A DNA stretch of 64,000 bases from Gammaproteobacteria bacterium (GCA_022824965.1 JAJDYY010000008.1:699482-763481), one strand, 5' to 3'; shown: positions 25,324-39,363, numbered from the stretch's first letter. Numbers and translations are program-made. Notes: a model not told the origin generated them from the letters alone.

Positions 25324-25746
25324 CTATTTGCGCATCTTGCGCATGCGCTCGATCATGCGCAACTGCTCGGCGGCACGTGCCAGTTCCGCCTGTGCCTTGG
25401 CGGCATCCAGGTCGCCTTTTTGATCGCGCAGCGCATCTTCGGCCCGCTGCTTGGCCTCCATGGCCTGGGCTTCATCCAGGTCCTCCGCGCGGATGGCGGT
25501 ATCGGAGAGCACGGTGACCACGTGCGGCTGAACCTCGAGGATGCCTCCGGATACGTACAGGTACTGGTCTTCCTTGCCCTCCATCTCGATCTTCAGCTCC
25601 CCGGGCCGCAGGCTGGTCACCAGGGGCGTGTGACGCGGGTAGATGCCGACGTCACCCATCCGGGCCGGGGCGAACACCGCCGACACGGTGCCGGAAAAGA
25701 GCTCCTTTTCAGCACTCACCACGTCCAGGTGCAGCGTCATCGCCAT
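25324..25746 (-). CDS. atpC: F1Fo ATP synthase epsilon subunit
   Basis: 140 residues. Central-stalk subunit that couples rotation to catalysis and inhibits ATP hydrolysis. The N-terminal beta sandwich reads MTLHLDVVSAEKELFSGTVSAVFAPARMGDVGIYPRHTPLVTSLRPGEL, and the C-terminal two-helix region (AEDLDEAQAMEAKQRAEDAL...) is complete. Starts MAMTLHL, so the ATG at 25746 or 25740 could be used. It is the last gene of the atp operon, 6 bases after atpD. Confidence 0.95.
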   Translation of the reverse strand: MAMTLHLDVVSAEKELFSGTVSAVFAPARMGDVGIYPRHTPLVTSLRPGELKIEMEGKEDQYLYVSGGILEVQPHVVTVLSDTAIRAEDLDEAQAMEAKQRAEDALRDQKGDLDAAKAQAELARAAEQLRMIERMRKMRK

Positions 25747-25752
25747 GCCGGT

Positions 25753-28033
<2,281 letters not shown>

Positions 28034-28045
28034 GGCCGTGACGTC

Positions 28046-29587
28046 CTACCAGCTGCCCCTGGCCTTGAAATCCTCGACCGCCCGCGCCAGCCCCGCCTCG
28101 ATCTCATCGTCAAAGGCGCCGCTGCTGTTGATCTGTTCGAGCAGCTCCGCGTGCTGCGAGCGCATGAAGTCGTGCATGGCCTTCTCGAAGGACACCACCT
28201 TGCCCACCTCGACATCATCGACATAGCCGCGGTCCACCGCGAACAGCGAGACCGCCATGTCCGCCACCGTCAGGGGCGTGTACTGGGGCTGCTTCATCAG
28301 CTCCATGACCCGCTCCCCGCGCTCAAGCTGCTTGCGGGTCTGTTCATCGAGGTCGGAGGCGAACTGTGAGAATGCGGCCAGCTCGCGGTACTGGGCGAGC
28401 GCCAGGCGCACGCCGCCGCCGAGTTTCTTGATCACCGGGGTCTGGGCCGCGCCGCCGACCCGCGAAACCGACAGGCCCGCGTTGATGGCAGGGCGAAATC
28501 CCGAGTTGAACAGGTCGGACTCCAGAAAGATCTGGCCATCGGTGATCGAGATGACGTTGGTGGGCACGAAGGCCGACACGTCCCCGGCCTGCGTCTCGAT
28601 GATCGGCAATGCGGTCAGCGAGCCGGTGCGCCCGTTCACTTCACCGCCGGTGAACTCTTCAACGTAGGCGGCATTCACCCGCGATGCGCGCTCGAGCAAG
28701 CGCGAGTGCAGGTAAAACACGTCGCCCGGATAGGCTTCGCGGCCCGGCGGGCGGCGCAGCAGCAGCGACACCTGGCGGTAGGCCCAGGCCTGCTTGGTCA
28801 GGTCATCGTAAATGATCAGGGCATCCTCGCCCCGGTCACGGAAGTACTCGCCCATGGCGCAGCCCGAGTAGGGCGCAATGTACTGCATGGCCGCCGAGTC
28901 CGAGGCGCTGGCCGCGACAACGACGGTATGCTCCATCGCGCCGTGCTCCTCGAGCTTGCGCACCACGTTGGCGATTGAGGAGTTCTTCTGCCCGATCGCC
29001 ACGTAGATGCATTTGATGCCGGTGCCCTTCTGGTTGATGATGGTGTCGATGGCCAGGGCCGTCTTGCCGGTCTGGCGGTCACCGATGATCAGCTCCCGCT
29101 GGCCTCGCCCGATCGGCACCATGGAGTCGATGGACTTCAGTCCCGTCTGCACGGGCTCGCTCACCGACTGGCGCTCGATCACGCCGGGGGCGATCTTCTC
29201 GATCGGCGAGGACTGTGCACACTCTGCCGGTCCCTTGCCGTCGATGCCGTTGCCGAGCGAATCCACCACCCGGCCCAGCAGTTCGGGACCGACCGGCACT
29301 TCCAGGATTCTTCCCGTGCAGGAGACCTTGTCGCCCTCGGTAATATGCTTGTACTCGCCGAGGACCACCGCACCGACCGAGTCGCGCTCCAGGTTCAGGG
29401 CCATGCCGAAGGTGTTCTGTGGGAACTCCAGCATCTCGCCGGCCATGACATCGGCCAGCCCGTGGATGCGCACGATCCCGTCGGTGACGCCCACCACGGT
29501 GCCTTCCGTGCGTGCCTGTGCGACCGCCTCGAAATTCTCGATGCGTTTTTGGATCAGTTCACTGATTTCGGTTGGGTTCAGTTGCAT
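28046..29587 (-). CDS. atpA: F1Fo ATP synthase alpha subunit
   Basis: 513 residues. Nucleotide-binding non-catalytic subunit of F1. It starts [20 protein letters not shown], has the P-loop [15 protein letters not shown] (about 169-183), and contains [46 protein letters not shown], the family signature. It ends DFKARGSW. Strong full-length match, 12 bases before atpG and 31 bases after atpH. Confidence 0.97.
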   Translation of the reverse strand: MQLNPTEISELIQKRIENFEAVAQARTEGTVVGVTDGIVRIHGLADVMAGEMLEFPQNTFGMALNLERDSVGAVVLGEYKHITEGDKVSCTGRILEVPVGPELLGRVVDSLGNGIDGKGPAECAQSSPIEKIAPGVIERQSVSEPVQTGLKSIDSMVPIGRGQRELIIGDRQTGKTALAIDTIINQKGTGIKCIYVAIGQKNSSIANVVRKLEEHGAMEHTVVVAASASDSAAMQYIAPYSGCAMGEYFRDRGEDALIIYDDLTKQAWAYRQVSLLLRRPPGREAYPGDVFYLHSRLLERASRVNAAYVEEFTGGEVNGRTGSLTALPIIETQAGDVSAFVPTNVISITDGQIFLESDLFNSGFRPAINAGLSVSRVGGAAQTPVIKKLGGGVRLALAQYRELAAFSQFASDLDEQTRKQLERGERVMELMKQPQYTPLTVADMAVSLFAVDRGYVDDVEVGKVVSFEKAMHDFMRSQHAELLEQINSSGAFDDEIEAGLARAVEDFKARGSW

Positions 29588-29618
29588 GTTCGAATCCTCT
29601 TGTTGCCCGGGTCTGCGC

Positions 29619-30155
29619 TCAGTGCGCCAGGGCCGTTGAAAGCTTGTCGAGGCGTCCGCGAACGGATCCGTCGATCACCAGGTCGCCTGCCCGGATGACA
29701 GCACCGCCAATCAGCGCCGGGTCGGTGCGCGAGACCAGCTGCACCTCTTTGCCGAGGCGTTGCTTCAGTGCCTGGGTAATATGTGCCAGTTGCGCCTCAT
29801 CGACCTCGTTCGCCGAGATCACCTCGGCATTGACCGTGCCTTCGGCCTCGGCCCGGTAACGCCCGAACAGGATCTCGATATCCGGCAGCAGGCGGATGCG
29901 GTCATTCTCGGCCAGCAAGCGAATGAAGTTGCAGGCGCGCTCGTTGAGCTGCTCCTCGCATACCGAGATCAGCAGCTCGGCGGCCTGCTGTCTGGACAGC
30001 GCCGGGCTGTCGAGCACCGCGCGCATGGTCGGGTCGCAGGCGACCGCCACCATGAAGGCCAGCATCCCGGTCCAGGATTCCTGTTCCTGATGGGCGCAGG
30101 CCGCATCGAAGGCGGCGCGTGCATAGGGTCTGGCGGCAGTGGTGAGATCTGACAT
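29619..30155 (-). CDS. atpH: F1Fo ATP synthase delta subunit
   Basis: 178 residues. Connects F1 to the peripheral stalk. It begins [19 protein letters not shown] and has the C-terminal pattern [32 protein letters not shown]. Normal length, between atpF and atpA. Confidence 0.95.
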   Translation of the reverse strand: MSDLTTAARPYARAAFDAACAHQEQESWTGMLAFMVAVACDPTMRAVLDSPALSRQQAAELLISVCEEQLNERACNFIRLLAENDRIRLLPDIEILFGRYRAEAEGTVNAEVISANEVDEAQLAHITQALKQRLGKEVQLVSRTDPALIGGAVIRAGDLVIDGSVRGRLDKLSTALAH

Positions 30156-30179
30156 GTCTTGGAAATGAATTTCGCGGGC

Positions 30180-30650
30180 CTAGATCTGGGTCGCCAGCTC
30201 CTCCAGCATGTCCCGGTGGGCGCCGGCATCGATTTCTTTTTTCAGGATGCGCTCGGCCCCGGCGACCGCGATGACCGAAACCCGGGTCCTGAGTTCCTCG
30301 GTGGCCCGGTGAACTTCCTTTTCAACCTCGGCGTGGGCGGCTTCCTTGATGCGGTTGCCTTCTTCGGTGGCATCGGACTTGGCGTTCTCGACGATTTCGT
30401 TGGCGCGCTTTTGCGCCTGGTTCAGGATGTCGGCCGCCTGTTGCTTGGCTTCGGAGATCTTGTGCTCGGCATCACGCTCGGCCAGCTCCTGCTGCTTGAA
30501 TCCGCGCTCCGCCTCGGCCAGGCCGTCGGCGATTTTCTTTTTCCGCTCGTCAAGCGCGGTCATGATCGGCGGCCACACGTACTTCATGCAGAACGCGACA
30601 AAGATGATGAATGCGATGGTTTGACCAAATAATGTTAGACCGATGTTCAT
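30180..30650 (-). CDS. atpF: F1Fo ATP synthase b subunit
   Basis: 156 residues. Peripheral-stalk subunit. One N-terminal membrane helix ([29 protein letters not shown]) is followed by a long charged helix ([29 protein letters not shown]...) that forms the dimeric coiled coil. Exactly the family length, placed between atpE and atpH. Confidence 0.96.
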   Translation of the reverse strand: MNIGLTLFGQTIAFIIFVAFCMKYVWPPIMTALDERKKKIADGLAEAERGFKQQELAERDAEHKISEAKQQAADILNQAQKRANEIVENAKSDATEEGNRIKEAAHAEVEKEVHRATEELRTRVSVIAVAGAERILKKEIDAGAHRDMLEELATQI

Positions 30651-30696
30651 GTCTGGACTCTACTGGTTGGTGGACAGGAAAATGCTGCCTGCGGGC

Positions 30697-31847
<1,151 letters not shown>

Positions 31848-32243
31848 TCAGGGGGTGGGCCGGGGCGCCGCTTCCGGTTTCAGCAGCGGTACCGCCCAGT
31901 TGCAGGAATGCGCCACGAAGTAGGTGACCAGCAGGACCAGGGGGTGCACGCCCTCATAGTGGATGAAGACGACCGCAAACAGCAGGATGGCGAGCATCAT
32001 CTTGACGAATTCCGCGCCGAAGGCGGACCAGACCAGCCCTCGGATCTGCAGGCTGCGTTCTTGTAAAAACAGCTGGCGGGCAAAGTACAGGTTGGGCAGC
32101 ACACAGATCAGGCCCCCCAGGAAGGCAGACAGGGCCAGCTCGCGCTGCAGCACGAACAGGAATGCGGACACGCCAAGAGTGACCGTCCACTGCGCGATGA
32201 GTATGCGGTTCACCTGCAAGGGTACGTTCAGTTTTCGAGCCAA
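31848..32243 (-). CDS. atpI: ATP synthase assembly protein I
   Basis: 131 residues with four hydrophobic segments. Accessory membrane protein at the head of the atp operon, thought to help c-ring assembly. The segments around LSAFLGGLICVLPNLYFARQLF and FGAEFVKMMLAILLFAVVFIH match the family. First gene after the operon promoter. Confidence 0.85.
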   Translation of the reverse strand: MARKLNVPLQVNRILIAQWTVTLGVSAFLFVLQRELALSAFLGGLICVLPNLYFARQLFLQERSLQIRGLVWSAFGAEFVKMMLAILLFAVVFIHYEGVHPLVLLVTYFVAHSCNWAVPLLKPEAAPRPTP

Positions 32244-32352
32244 TGTTTCACTAGGGTCCGGGGCCGGTCTGCAGCTGCGTTCGCGCTGCCCTGTGCGACA
32301 GCCCCAACGCTCGCCTGGGATGGGTCTGCGGCATGTTTTTCAAGAGGCGCGA

Positions 32353-32381
32353 AGTATACGGTTAGAACAGTAAAATCTCAA
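32353..32381 (-). promoter_or_regulatory. sigma70 promoter of the atp operon
   Basis: On the minus strand, TTGAGA (32376-32381), a 17-base spacer and TATACT (32353-32358). This is a good match and lies 110 bases upstream of atpI. The rest of 32244-32487 has no gene; it includes G/C-rich runs near 32400-32470 that may terminate transcription from the barrel gene. Confidence 0.7.
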
Positions 32382-32487
32382 CCGCGTGCAGGGCGCTGTG
32401 CGGGCGTGAACCGGGGGGGTTTGCAGGCGGGGTTCGGGGGCGGATTTTTGCACACCGGCACACCCCGAAGGGGGAGGTGCGCTTGCC

Positions 32488-33507
32488 TTAAAAACTGTAG
32501 CGCATCGACAGGACGGCCTTGTTGTCGCGGGCCCGGACAATGCTCGTACCCTCGCGGCTTGCGGTCCCGTCCGTATGGTTGAGGCCCAGGTTGGCGGAAA
32601 GTCCGCGGGCCAGATCATACTGGATGCCAAACGCTGCCGAGACCTCGTCCTCACCCTCGATCTGTCCGTAGTGGCCCTCCAGCGAGATCGACAGCACGCC
32701 CGCCTTGAGCCGCCCGCCCGCAGAGGTGTACCAGCGCTCGAGTTTCAGTCCCTCGCCCGAAAGGTGTTCGTAGCCTGCGCCGATGTCCCAGCGCGAGCTG
32801 CCGAAGATCACTTCTGCCACGCCACTGAATGCGGTGGAGTCGAAGGTGCGCGAGCCGTCCTCGGCCGTGTACGTGCTGTCGGTGTAGCGTGCGGCCAGCC
32901 GGTAGTCGCGCGTGCCCGTGGGTCGCTGGTAGGTCACGCCCAGGTCGAAGCTGTCATCGTCGTCGATCAGGCTGCTGAACAGCCAGGGACCAAAACGTAC
33001 GAGGTAGCCACCGCCATCGTCGCCGAGCCGGCCCAGGGTGTCGTCAAAGGCCAGTGAGGCATTGCCTGCCCCGCGCAGGCGCCGGGTCTGTTCGCGAACG
33101 ATGCCGGACACGTTGCCAAGCAGCACCGTGCCCCAGTAACTGCCCACGGACAACGCGAGATTGTCCGTGTAATCCTCTTCGGAAGCGGTCTCCGCGGCCG
33201 AGTCCGAGACATACTGGCCGAAATACGTCAGCGCGGCCAGCCAGCGGTTGGACAACTGCGTGCTCGCTTCGAACTGGAAGTTGGTGATGCTCTCGATGCG
33301 GTCTGCATCGCCATCCAGGTCCAGGAACAGGGGAAGGTCGGCGAGCCCGTTCAGCACGTAGGTAACGTCACCGAGTTCGGCGGCCAGCGGGTCTTCAAGC
33401 GAGGAGAGCCGTTCGTAGTTGAGGGAGACCACCTGGGCCTGCAGCGGGGCCGCTGCAACCCATAACAGCACGCAACCCAGAAGCGGCATGGTCTTGCGCA
33501 CGGTCAT
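32488..33507 (-). CDS. outer-membrane beta-barrel protein
   Basis: 339 residues from the ATG at 33507. A signal peptide (TVRKTMPLLGCVLLWVAAAPLQA) precedes a mature sequence of alternating amphipathic strands, such as FQFEASTQLSNRWLAALTYFGQY, LALSVGSYWGTVLL, FDLGVTYQRPTGTRDYRLAARYTDS and VLSISLEGHYGQIEGEDE. The last strand ends in an aromatic residue (VLSMRYSF), the outer-membrane assembly signal. An acidic loop DDDD lies near 185. No specific porin family is recognised. It follows the haloperoxidase gene by 4 bases and is likely co-transcribed with it. Confidence 0.75.
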   Translation of the reverse strand: MTVRKTMPLLGCVLLWVAAAPLQAQVVSLNYERLSSLEDPLAAELGDVTYVLNGLADLPLFLDLDGDADRIESITNFQFEASTQLSNRWLAALTYFGQYVSDSAAETASEEDYTDNLALSVGSYWGTVLLGNVSGIVREQTRRLRGAGNASLAFDDTLGRLGDDGGGYLVRFGPWLFSSLIDDDDSFDLGVTYQRPTGTRDYRLAARYTDSTYTAEDGSRTFDSTAFSGVAEVIFGSSRWDIGAGYEHLSGEGLKLERWYTSAGGRLKAGVLSISLEGHYGQIEGEDEVSAAFGIQYDLARGLSANLGLNHTDGTASREGTSIVRARDNKAVLSMRYSF

Positions 33508-33511
33508 GTGG

Positions 33512-34887
33512 TCAGGCTTTTTTCGGCAGTGTGGATTCGAATGCATGGCGGGCCAGCGCGCGGCCGGCCCTCAGGCCTTGCGTGTTATCGATGGACCAGT
33601 GGACACCGCCGTAGATCCGGCTGATGCCGTTTTCCTCGGCCACCTGGGTCAGGCTGGTCCAGTGCCGGGTAACTCCCCTCAGCTGGGGCCAGAGCACCTC
33701 GTCGGGGGAGCGCCCGGAAAAGGCGATGTCATCACGGCCGTAAATCAGCGCAATCATCTCGGCGGCCGCGGCACCGAAGGTGGAATGCCCGGAGGTGTAG
33801 GCGGGAAACTCGGGGGTGGGGATGTAGCTCAGCCAGCCGGGCTCGAGCGCGACCCGCGGGTCCGGGTTGCGAAATGCCGGGGCGCGCACGCGTATGGCGC
33901 TTTCCGGTCGCACGATGTCGTAGTGGAACTTGTTGTCCCAGGCGTTGATGGATGCATCGCACTGCGTCATGCCGATCAGGGCAAAGGCGTGGGCGAGTTC
34001 CATGAAACTGAGTCCGCGGTCCTGGAGCAGTTGCATGGCGATGTAGAGGAAATGTCCGGGCGGGGTAATCCCCCAGGGGCCGTCTTCCCAGAAAATCGCG
34101 ATTTCGGACTCGTCGGTCGTGCGCGTGGAGCTGTTGGCACTGCCCAGGCGGCGGATGGTGTCAAATTCCTCGGCAAACTCGGGGCTCGCGGGATCGTAAA
34201 AGCCTTCGACCCGGAACTGCGAGCCGCTCGTCATGGTCCAGGGCTTGATGCGGCCGTGCCCCGGGTACAGGCAGCGGTCGAACGATGCGAAAGCCGGACC
34301 CGGCTTGGCCCCGTAAAACGGGCCGGTCGGGCGCCACCGCAGCGAGTCTTCCCGTCTTTCGTAGCGGCCGAGATAGTAGTTCACTTCACTGGGCTCGGAG
34401 CCGTCGTTGGTGCGCATCTTCAGCACCTGGCGTCCTACCTGCCGGCCCCACTCGACGCCCAGCGTCTTGGCCTCGCTCGCCGGGAAACGCTTCAGGAAGG
34501 CCGCACGGTCAAACAAGAACGGTTGCTGGAAGGCTTCTTCGGCAGCCACCGAAAAGGCCACTCCGTAGCCACCTCGGCATTGGCTCCTCGCGGCCCCTGG
34601 CCGATTCCGAAGGGCTGGTCGTAGACCTGCTCGATGCCGTTGGCGGCCAGGAATCCTGCGGCCAGCGTCAGGCCATAGCAATAGGCGGCGCGGGGTGTGA
34701 GGATTCGCTGGTTGCGCACCGACTGCAGGGCCACGTCGGTCCAGTGGAAGACGGTGTTCTGGTACTGGGGTTCGAGGATCTGGGTGGTGTAGGAGGCCTT
34801 GTTCCCGTAGGGACTCACGCAGCCTGCGACGGGAATGACGCTGGCCGCAGCCGTGGCGGCCAGAAACTTCCGCCTAGAATGATTCAT
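33512..34887 (-). pseudogene. vanadium-dependent haloperoxidase-like protein, one frameshift
   Basis: An N-terminal frame (ATG 34887) begins MNHSRRKFLAATAAASVIPVAGC, a twin-arginine signal. It continues to ...GPRGANAE near 34572, where the reading must shift to the frame that runs ...GGYGVAFSVAAEEAFQQPFLFDRAAFL on to TAA at 33512. One missing base in the GAGG at about 34572-34575 explains the break. The downstream part has the PAP2/haloperoxidase active site: NKFHYDIVRPESAI, TPEFPAYTSGHSTFG and SRIYGGVHWSIDN. If intact, the product would be an exported vanadate-binding peroxidase or phosphatase. No other damage is seen, so this is either a recent mutation or a sequencing error. The barrel gene follows. 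Confidence 0.8.
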
Positions 34888-35132
34888 GCTTCCCATACCC
34901 AAGACCTAGTGAGAAACGAAGACGCGAATGATATAGATTCTACTTATACCATCAAGTCAGTAAATTCTATCTGGCTATAGTCCTGCATTATCGAGATCGG
35001 AACTTTTGCCCCGGACCGGGGCAAGGACGGACTCCCTGCGTCGATGCGAATCTGCGGGTCAGCATTGCCGGCAGCAGATCTGCCCCGGATGCCTCATTCC
35101 GGGGCGCAGCCCCGTGCTCTACAGATAAGGAT
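34888..35132. other. gene-free gap with three GC palindromes, between parB and haloperoxidase
   Basis: About 245 bases. The part next to the haloperoxidase start is AT-rich (34920-34985) and should carry its promoter. Nearer parB are three inverted repeats built on CCCCGG: TTGCCCCGGACCGGGGCAA (35006-35024), CCCCGGA/TCCGGGG (35083-35104) and GGGGC/GCCCC (35101-35113). None is followed by a U-run on the parB strand, so none is a standard terminator. Confidence 0.45.
35006..35024. repeat. perfect 19-base GC palindrome
   Basis: TTGCCCCGGACCGGGGCAA, perfectly symmetrical around one base, downstream of parB. It could be a protein-binding site or a stable hairpin. Confidence 0.5.
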
Positions 35133-36008
35133 TCAGTCGCGCGGTGCAACCAGCCGTTCGACCAGTCCGCCGAACTCGTCCAGGTTGGCATAGGAGATCG
35201 ACACCTGCCCGCTGCCGTTTTGACGGTGGCGGATTTTCACGCGGGCCTGCAGTTGCCCGGACAGCTTTTCTTCCATGCGCAGGATATCGGGGTCTGTGCG
35301 AGTCTTGCGGCCAGAGGGCCGCACCGTGCCCTGGCCCATCCGCTTGACCAGTCTCTCGGTGGCCCGCACGGACAGGTTCTGGCGGACCACGGCCTGGGCG
35401 GCCTCGAGCTGTCCGGCCTCATCCAGGGCCAGCAGGGCGCGTGCATGGCCCATCTCGATGCGGCCCTGGCCCAGCAGGTCCTTCACCGTGACCGGCAGGG
35501 TCAGCAGGCGCAGGCTGTTGCTGACGGCCGTGCGTGAGCGCCCCGTGGCCTCTCCCACCTGCTGGTGGGTCAGGCCGAAATGCTCGACCAGGGCGGAAAA
35601 CGCCTGTGCTTCCTCCAGCGCGTTCAGGTCCTCGCGCTGCAGGTTCTCGACCAGGGCCAAGGCGGCCGCTTCCGGGTCGCTCGCCTCGCGAACGATTGCC
35701 GGAATCTCCTGCAGGCCGGCGATTTGGGCCGCCCGCCAGCGGCGTTCCCCGGCAATCAGCTGGTAGTCCTCGGCGACCCGGCGCACCACGACGGGCTGCA
35801 CCATCCCCTGTTGGCGAATCGATTCCGCCAGCGCTTCCAGCGCTTCGGGCTGCATGGACTGTCGCGGCTGGTACGGGCTGCGGTGGACTCGCTCGATGGG
35901 CACCTGCTGCAGGGCCGCACCGCGACCGCCCTCTTTGGTCTCCGGGCCCGGGGTGCTCAGCAATACGTCGACCCCCAGTGCGCCCAGCCCTCGTTTTTTC
36001 TTCGTCAT
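35133..36008 (-). CDS. parB: chromosome partitioning protein ParB
   Basis: 291 residues. Binds parS, spreads as a CTP clamp and works with ParA in origin segregation. It starts MTKKKRGLGALGVDVLL, the typical basic tail. Residues 40-130 form the ParB/Srx CTPase domain (SPYQPRQSMQPEALEALAESIRQQG, LIAGERRWRAAQIAGL). A helix-turn-helix (EEAQAFSALVEHFGLTHQQVGEATGRSRTAVSNSLRLL) and the C-terminal dimer domain follow. It lies 12 bases after parA. Its parS sites are inside recF, 10-11 kb away on the other side of dnaA. Confidence 0.96.
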   Translation of the reverse strand: MTKKKRGLGALGVDVLLSTPGPETKEGGRGAALQQVPIERVHRSPYQPRQSMQPEALEALAESIRQQGMVQPVVVRRVAEDYQLIAGERRWRAAQIAGLQEIPAIVREASDPEAAALALVENLQREDLNALEEAQAFSALVEHFGLTHQQVGEATGRSRTAVSNSLRLLTLPVTVKDLLGQGRIEMGHARALLALDEAGQLEAAQAVVRQNLSVRATERLVKRMGQGTVRPSGRKTRTDPDILRMEEKLSGQLQARVKIRHRQNGSGQVSISYANLDEFGGLVERLVAPRD

Positions 36009-36020
36009 GATCCTGGTGTG

Positions 36021-36821
36021 TTACTGCGCTTGCTGCGAGCGGGACGCCACGGCTTCGGGCCCCTCCGTTCGGGCCAGCATTTCGTTGGCCAGATTCAGAT
36101 AGGCCTGCGCACCGCGCGAGTATGCATCATACAGCAACACCGGCAGGCCGTGGCTGGGCGCTTCGGCCAGCGTCACGTTGCGGGGAATGATGGTGCGGTA
36201 GACGTCTTCACCGAAATGCGAGGCCAGCTGGCTGGAGACATCCTGGGCCAGATTGTTGCGCGAGTCGTACATGGTGCGCAGCAGGCCCTCGATCTCGAGA
36301 CCGGGGTTGGCGGTGCGGCGCACCCGCTCGATGGTTTGCATCAGGGCCGACAGTCCCTCAAGCGCATAGTACTCGCACTGTGTCGGGATGATGACGCTGT
36401 CCGCTGCCACCAGTCCGTTGAGCGTGAGCATGTTGAGTGACGGCGGGCAGTCGAGGAAGACATAGTCATAGCGCTCGTGCAGCGGCTGCAAGGCCTCGCG
36501 CAGCCGGAACTCGCGGCCCTGGAGTTCCAGCAGGCGCACTTCGGCCGTGGTCAGCTGCTCGTTGCCGGGCATCAGGTCATAGCCCCCCTTGCAGCCGGCA
36601 ACGACGCACTCGCCGGCCAGCGCATCCTTCATCAGGGCCTGGGCCGTGGTGTTCTCCACCACCCGCTTGTCCACTCCGGAGCCCGTGGTGGCATTGCCCT
36701 GCGGGTCCAGGTCGATGAGCAGCACCCGGCGGGGAATGTTCGCCATGGCGGCCGCCAGGTTGACCGAGGTGGTGGTCTTGCCCACTCCGCCTTTCTGGTT
36801 GGTAATGGAGACGGTTCTCAT
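36021..36821 (-). CDS. parA: chromosome partitioning ATPase ParA (Soj)
   Basis: 266 residues. Deviant Walker A ATPase: ITNQKGGVGKTTTSVNLAAAMA (about 6-27), then LIDLDPQGNATTGSG and the YDYVFLDCPPSL switch region. It forms the DNA-associated gradient that moves ParB-parS complexes. It overlaps the end of rsmG by 4 bases (ATGA), within the mnmG-rsmG-parA-parB order common near gammaproteobacterial origins. Confidence 0.97.
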   Translation of the reverse strand: MRTVSITNQKGGVGKTTTSVNLAAAMANIPRRVLLIDLDPQGNATTGSGVDKRVVENTTAQALMKDALAGECVVAGCKGGYDLMPGNEQLTTAEVRLLELQGREFRLREALQPLHERYDYVFLDCPPSLNMLTLNGLVAADSVIIPTQCEYYALEGLSALMQTIERVRRTANPGLEIEGLLRTMYDSRNNLAQDVSSQLASHFGEDVYRTIIPRNVTLAEAPSHGLPVLLYDAYSRGAQAYLNLANEMLARTEGPEAVASRSQQAQ

Positions 36822-37474
36822 GGGCCCTTCTCGAGCACGGCGATTTGCCGGCCGGGCCCTGCGCCCGGAACGCCTGCCGGATACACTCCCTGCAGGCGAT
36901 AGCCGCGCGGCAACTCGGGCAGGTCACTGGCCGGTCCGAGCATGAGCAGCACCCGGCCGCGAACCAGCAGGGGGTCCACCCAGGCGAGCAGCGTTTGCGC
37001 AGGTGCCAGCGCCCGGCTCACCACCGTGTCAAAGCCCTGGGCCGCCGTGTACTCCTGCACCCTTTGCTGGTGCGCCCGGGCATTTTGCAGGCCGATCTCG
37101 ATGATGCACTGCTGGATGAACCGGGTCTTTTTGGCATTGGCGTCAAGCAGCAGGAATTCCCGGTCCCGGCTGGCGATCGCCAGGGGGATGCCCGGCAGCC
37201 CGCCGCCGCTGCCGACGTCAATCACGCGGTGCCCGGCGAGGTGCGGCAACAGGCTCAGGCTGTCCAGCACATGACGGTGGAGCAGCGTGTCGGGGTCCGT
37301 CGCGCCCGTGAGGTTGTACGCCCGGTTCCATTTTTGCAGCAACTGCATGAACTGCTGCAGCGCCTGCAGGCAGGCGGGGTCTGCCGGGATCTGCATCTGC
37401 GCCAGCCCGGCCTCAAGCTGTATCCCGTCCTGCGGGGTCGAGAGGGAAATCGAGAGGGCCTCCAAAGGACTCAC
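36818..37474 (-). CDS. rsmG: 16S rRNA (guanine-N7-)-methyltransferase RsmG
   Basis: 218 residues. Methylates G527 of 16S rRNA using SAM. Diagnostic pieces are [29 protein letters not shown], the SAM motif [17 protein letters not shown], and [15 protein letters not shown]. The GTG start at 37474 overlaps the mnmG TGA; an internal ATG would cut into the first helix. Coupled to mnmG, as usual. Confidence 0.96.
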   Translation of the reverse strand: MSPLEALSISLSTPQDGIQLEAGLAQMQIPADPACLQALQQFMQLLQKWNRAYNLTGATDPDTLLHRHVLDSLSLLPHLAGHRVIDVGSGGGLPGIPLAIASRDREFLLLDANAKKTRFIQQCIIEIGLQNARAHQQRVQEYTAAQGFDTVVSRALAPAQTLLAWVDPLLVRGRVLLMLGPASDLPELPRGYRLQGVYPAGVPGAGPGRQIAVLEKGP

Positions 37475-39363
37475 GCGCTCCGCTTCAGCTGCTCGCGCGT
37501 TCTCAGGTGCACCAGCAAGAGCGACAGTGCCGAGGAGGTGATCCCGGGGATTCTCGCGGCCTGCCCCAGGGTGCGCGGGCGAATCTCGGCCAGTTTCTGA
37601 CGGGCCTCGTTGGACAGCCCGGCGATGGCCTCGTATTCCAGGCCCTCCGGCAAGCGCACATGCTCCTGTTCCAGGAGATGGCGGGCCTGTGCATTCTGGC
37701 GATCGATGTAGCCGGCGTAGCGGGCCTGGATCTCGATCTGCTCGGCGACCTCCGGGGCGAGGTCCGCGCCTGCACCCGGCACCAGCCGGAGCAGCTGCTC
37801 GAGGTTCGTCTGCGGCCTTCGCAACAGGTCATACAGGCAGTATTCGTGCCTGAGCTCTCCGCCCAGCACGGCCCGGGCCTGCTCTGCCGGCACATCTTGG
37901 GGACGTAAATGAATGGATTGCAGACGCCGGGTTTCGCGCTCGATGGCTTCGCGCTTTCGCGCAAACGCCTGCCAGCGCGCCCCGGGCAGGCAGCCAAGCC
38001 GGTGGGCGGTCTCGCTGAGCCGCAGGTCGGCGTTGTCCTGGCGCAGGATCAGGCGGAATTCCGCGCGGCTGGTGAACATGCGGTACGGTTCCAGGGTGCC
38101 GCGCGTGACCAGGTCATCCACCATGACCCCGAGGTAGGCCTCGTCACGGCGCACGACCCAGGCGCCCTTGTGCTGTACCCGGCGCGCGGCATTGATGCCC
38201 GCCAGCAGCCCCTGGGCGGCGGCTTCCTCGTAGCCCGTGGTGCCGTTGATCTGGCCGGCAAAATACAGCCCCTGTACGGCGCGGGTCTCCAGGCTGGGCC
38301 GCAGGTCGCGCGGGTCGAAAAAGTCGTACTCGATGGCATAGCCGGGGCGCGTGATGTGCGCGTTCTCGAAGCCCCGGATCGAATGCACGAAGTCGCACTG
38401 GGTCTCGTAGGGAAGGCTGGTGGACAAGCCGTTCGGATACACCTCGTGGGTCTGCAGGCCCTCCGGCTCGACGAATACCTGGTGTTGCGTGCGCTCGGCA
38501 AAGCGGGTGACCTTGTCCTCGATGGACGGGCAGTAGCGCGGCCCGACGCTCTCGATGCTGCCGTTGTACATGGGGGAGCGGTGCAGGTCCTTGCGGATGA
38601 GGGCGTGCGTGGTCTGGTTGGTGTAGGTGATGTGGCAGCTGACCTGCTCGGGATGCATCTCGCGGCTGCCCGCGAACGAGAACACCGGGGTGGGCTCATC
38701 GCCGGGCTGGCGTTCCATGACGCTGAAATCGATCGTGCGCCCGTCAAGGCGCGGCGGGGTGCCGGTTTTCAGGCGACCGACACGAAACGGCAGCTCGCGC
38801 AGGCGCTGCGCCAGGGCCAGGGCCGGCGGGTCGCCGGCGCGCCCGGCGCCGTACTGGATGTCACCCACATGGATCTTGCCGCCCAGGAACGTGCCGGTGG
38901 TGAGCACCACGGCGCGGGCCTCGAACTGCAGGCCGGACTGGGTACGCACCCCGCGAACGACATCCTGCTCCACCACCAGGTCATCGACGGAGGCCTGGAA
39001 GAGATGCAGGCCTTCCTGGTTCTCCAGCATCTGGCGGATGGCCGCCTTGTACAGCGCCCGGTCCGCCTGCGCGCGGGTGGCGCGAACCGCCGGGCCCTTG
39101 CGCGAGTTCAGGATGCGAAACTGGATTCCGGCGCGGTCGGCCGCCAGGGCCATGGCCCCGCCCATGGCATCGATTTCCCGGACCAGGTGGCTTTTGCCGA
39201 TTCCGCCGATGGCCGGGTTGCAGCTCATCTGCCCGAGGGTCTCCAGGTTGTGACTCACCAGCAGCGTGCGACAACCCATGCGCGCAGCCGCGAGCGCCGC
39301 CTCGGTGCCGGCATGTCCGCCGCCGATGACGATGACCTCGTAGCGCTGTGCGGATGTGTTCAT
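37471..39363 (-). CDS. mnmG: tRNA uridine-5-carboxymethylaminomethyl modification enzyme MnmG
   Basis: 630 residues from the ATG at 39361-39363. FAD- and NADH-using partner of MnmE in forming cmnm5U34 in tRNAs. The N-terminus [22 protein letters not shown] is the FAD fold, followed by [23 protein letters not shown] and [27 protein letters not shown] and the C-terminal [14 protein letters not shown] segment are also present. The longer upstream frame is not conserved. It lies 101 bases after mnmE. Confidence 0.97.
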   Translation of the reverse strand: MNTSAQRYEVIVIGGGHAGTEAALAAARMGCRTLLVSHNLETLGQMSCNPAIGGIGKSHLVREIDAMGGAMALAADRAGIQFRILNSRKGPAVRATRAQADRALYKAAIRQMLENQEGLHLFQASVDDLVVEQDVVRGVRTQSGLQFEARAVVLTTGTFLGGKIHVGDIQYGAGRAGDPPALALAQRLRELPFRVGRLKTGTPPRLDGRTIDFSVMERQPGDEPTPVFSFAGSREMHPEQVSCHITYTNQTTHALIRKDLHRSPMYNGSIESVGPRYCPSIEDKVTRFAERTQHQVFVEPEGLQTHEVYPNGLSTSLPYETQCDFVHSIRGFENAHITRPGYAIEYDFFDPRDLRPSLETRAVQGLYFAGQINGTTGYEEAAAQGLLAGINAARRVQHKGAWVVRRDEAYLGVMVDDLVTRGTLEPYRMFTSRAEFRLILRQDNADLRLSETAHRLGCLPGARWQAFARKREAIERETRRLQSIHLRPQDVPAEQARAVLGGELRHEYCLYDLLRRPQTNLEQLLRLVPGAGADLAPEVAEQIEIQARYAGYIDRQNAQARHLLEQEHVRLPEGLEYEAIAGLSNEARQKLAEIRPRTLGQAARIPGITSSALSLLLVHLRTREQLKRSA

